A stretch of DNA of 7,392 bases, from NCBI GenBank assembly GCA_020442095.1, contig JAGRKY010000603.1, positions 1-7,392 of the forward strand. Direction: 5' to 3'. The notes beneath the pieces are model-generated. The model did not search any database, was not told where the DNA came from, and saw only the letters and a list, made by a program, of their open reading frames with translations. The position numbers and the translations under genes were made by a program. This document shows positions 6,934 through 7,392 of the stretch, piece by piece. Position 1 is the stretch's first letter. Every line of letters starts with the position of its first letter. The DNA comes from Bauldia sp. (GTDB lineage: Bacteria; Pseudomonadota; Alphaproteobacteria; Rhizobiales; Kaistiaceae).

Positions 6934-6953
6934 GCAGGGGCCGAAGCCCCTGC
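6934..6953 (-). promoter_or_regulatory. Intercistronic UUCG-capped hairpin
   Basis: On the transcribed (minus-strand) sense it reads GCAGGGGC-TTCG-GCCCCTGC: a perfect 8-bp stem closed by a C(UUCG)G tetraloop, one of the most stable RNA loops known. It begins 17 nt after the binding-protein stop and ends 26 nt before the permease ATG. No U-tract follows, so it is not a classical terminator. In ABC operons, hairpins at this place usually protect the 3' end of the binding-protein message or partly limit read-through, so that binding protein is made in excess over permease. Confidence 0.7.
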
Positions 6954-6970
6954 GCCGGATTTGTGATGGC

Positions 6971-7392
6971 TTACTTCACCGACATCACCGGTTCGCTCGG
7001 GGGCTTCAGGTTGCCCCAGAACTTCGGATCGTCGACGTTGTCCTTGGTGATCGCGGCACCCGGGATCTTGATGTTCGGACCCCACTTCTCGATCGTCAGG
7101 ACGGATTCGAGGCCGGTGACGTCATAGGTGCCGGGCTCGATCTTCTCCTTGTTGACGACCTTGTCGGCGAACATGGCGAGCGCAGCAGCCTGGGCGTACA
7201 TCGGCTGCTCGACCTCGACCTGTTCCCATCCCTTGCGGATGAGGTCGAGACCGACCGGCGCACCGTTCGACGAAACCAGCATGACGTCGCCCGGCTTCTT
7301 GCCCTGGGCCTCGAGCACCGCGGCCACCGCAACGGCGAGATGGGCGGCGTGGACGAAGATCAGGTCGATGTCCGGATTGGTCAGGAGCTGGT
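6971..7392 (-). CDS. Sugar-type ABC transporter periplasmic binding protein, C-terminal part, cut by window edge
   Basis: The last 139 residues are present; the start and signal peptide lie right of the window. Seen: [20 protein letters not shown], then [20 protein letters not shown], then [20 protein letters not shown]. This follows the periplasmic-binding-protein family 4 (RbsB-like) pattern, where 'P-D-I-D-x-I-F-x-x' and the following strand-loop 'D-V-M-L-V-S-x-N-G' belong to the second lobe of the type I fold. The C-terminus ([15 protein letters not shown]) ends in a TAA stop. Role: capture of the imported solute in the periplasm and delivery to the RbsC-type permease encoded next. The ligand is not readable from this half. 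The open frame continues without interruption to the window edge. Confidence 0.88.
   Translation of the reverse strand, partial: QLLTNPDIDLIFVHAAHLAVAVAAVLEAQGKKPGDVMLVSSNGAPVGLDLIRKGWEQVEVEQPMYAQAAALAMFADKVVNKEKIEPGTYDVTGLESVLTIEKWGPNIKIPGAAITKDNVDDPKFWGNLKPPSEPVMSVK

Noticed and set aside
5847..7085. Upstream extension of the SDR frame through the permease gene, suggesting a fusion
   Set aside because: The extension is Arg/His/Pro-rich out-of-frame translation of the permease; the SDR begins naturally at MAGRLEGKTA.

Overview
The window looks like a chromosomal or large-replicon segment of a GC-rich alphaproteobacterium, most likely a Hyphomicrobiales (Rhizobiales) relative. This rests on the strong G/C preference at third codon positions, the TolB/TPR membrane protein typical of that group, and an RbsC-type ABC transporter set beside dehydrogenase and PLP-enzyme genes. 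The placement is inference; no marker gene is present.

Layout. (1) Left edge, minus strand: the first ~94 codons of a secreted sulfatase (Sec signal peptide, then the Asp-Asp metal site), cut off just before the expected catalytic Cys motif. It is preceded by a small 86-residue helical protein gene on the same strand, probably co-transcribed. (2) Positions 606-902: a gene-free divergent spacer, more AT-rich than the rest, with a perfect 20-bp palindrome (757-776) that is a good operator candidate. (3) Positions 903-2753, plus strand: a ~616-residue single-pass membrane protein with an N-terminal cytosolic domain, a TM helix, a TolB-like domain and TPR repeats. (4) Positions 2774-7392, minus strand, read right to left: a five-gene operon-like array. 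It runs sugar-type periplasmic binding protein (C-terminal part only), RbsC-type permease, SDR dehydrogenase, D-threonine aldolase/D-serine dehydratase-type PLP enzyme, and SelA-like (DgaE-like) PLP enzyme. The last three are packed tightly (5-nt gap, then 4-nt overlap). The large protein gene and the operon end converge with only 20 bp between stop codons.

How the genes may work together. The binding protein and permease would import a small polar compound of the sugar class. The SDR would oxidise or reduce a hydroxyl/keto group on NAD(H). The fold-type III PLP enzyme, with its metal His/Cys pair and Schiff-base Lys intact, would cleave or dehydrate a beta-hydroxy D-amino acid. The SelA-like fold-type I enzyme would do a lyase or elimination step as DgaE does on D-glucosaminate-6-phosphate. 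A catabolic route for a hydroxylated D-amino acid or an amino-sugar acid is the simplest reading, but the substrate cannot be told from sequence. A perfect UUCG-capped hairpin between the binding-protein and permease genes probably sets their relative expression.

No tRNA, rRNA, CRISPR array, insertion sequence or phage gene was seen. The most interesting items are the unassigned double-PLP operon, the intercistronic UUCG hairpin and the 20-bp palindrome.
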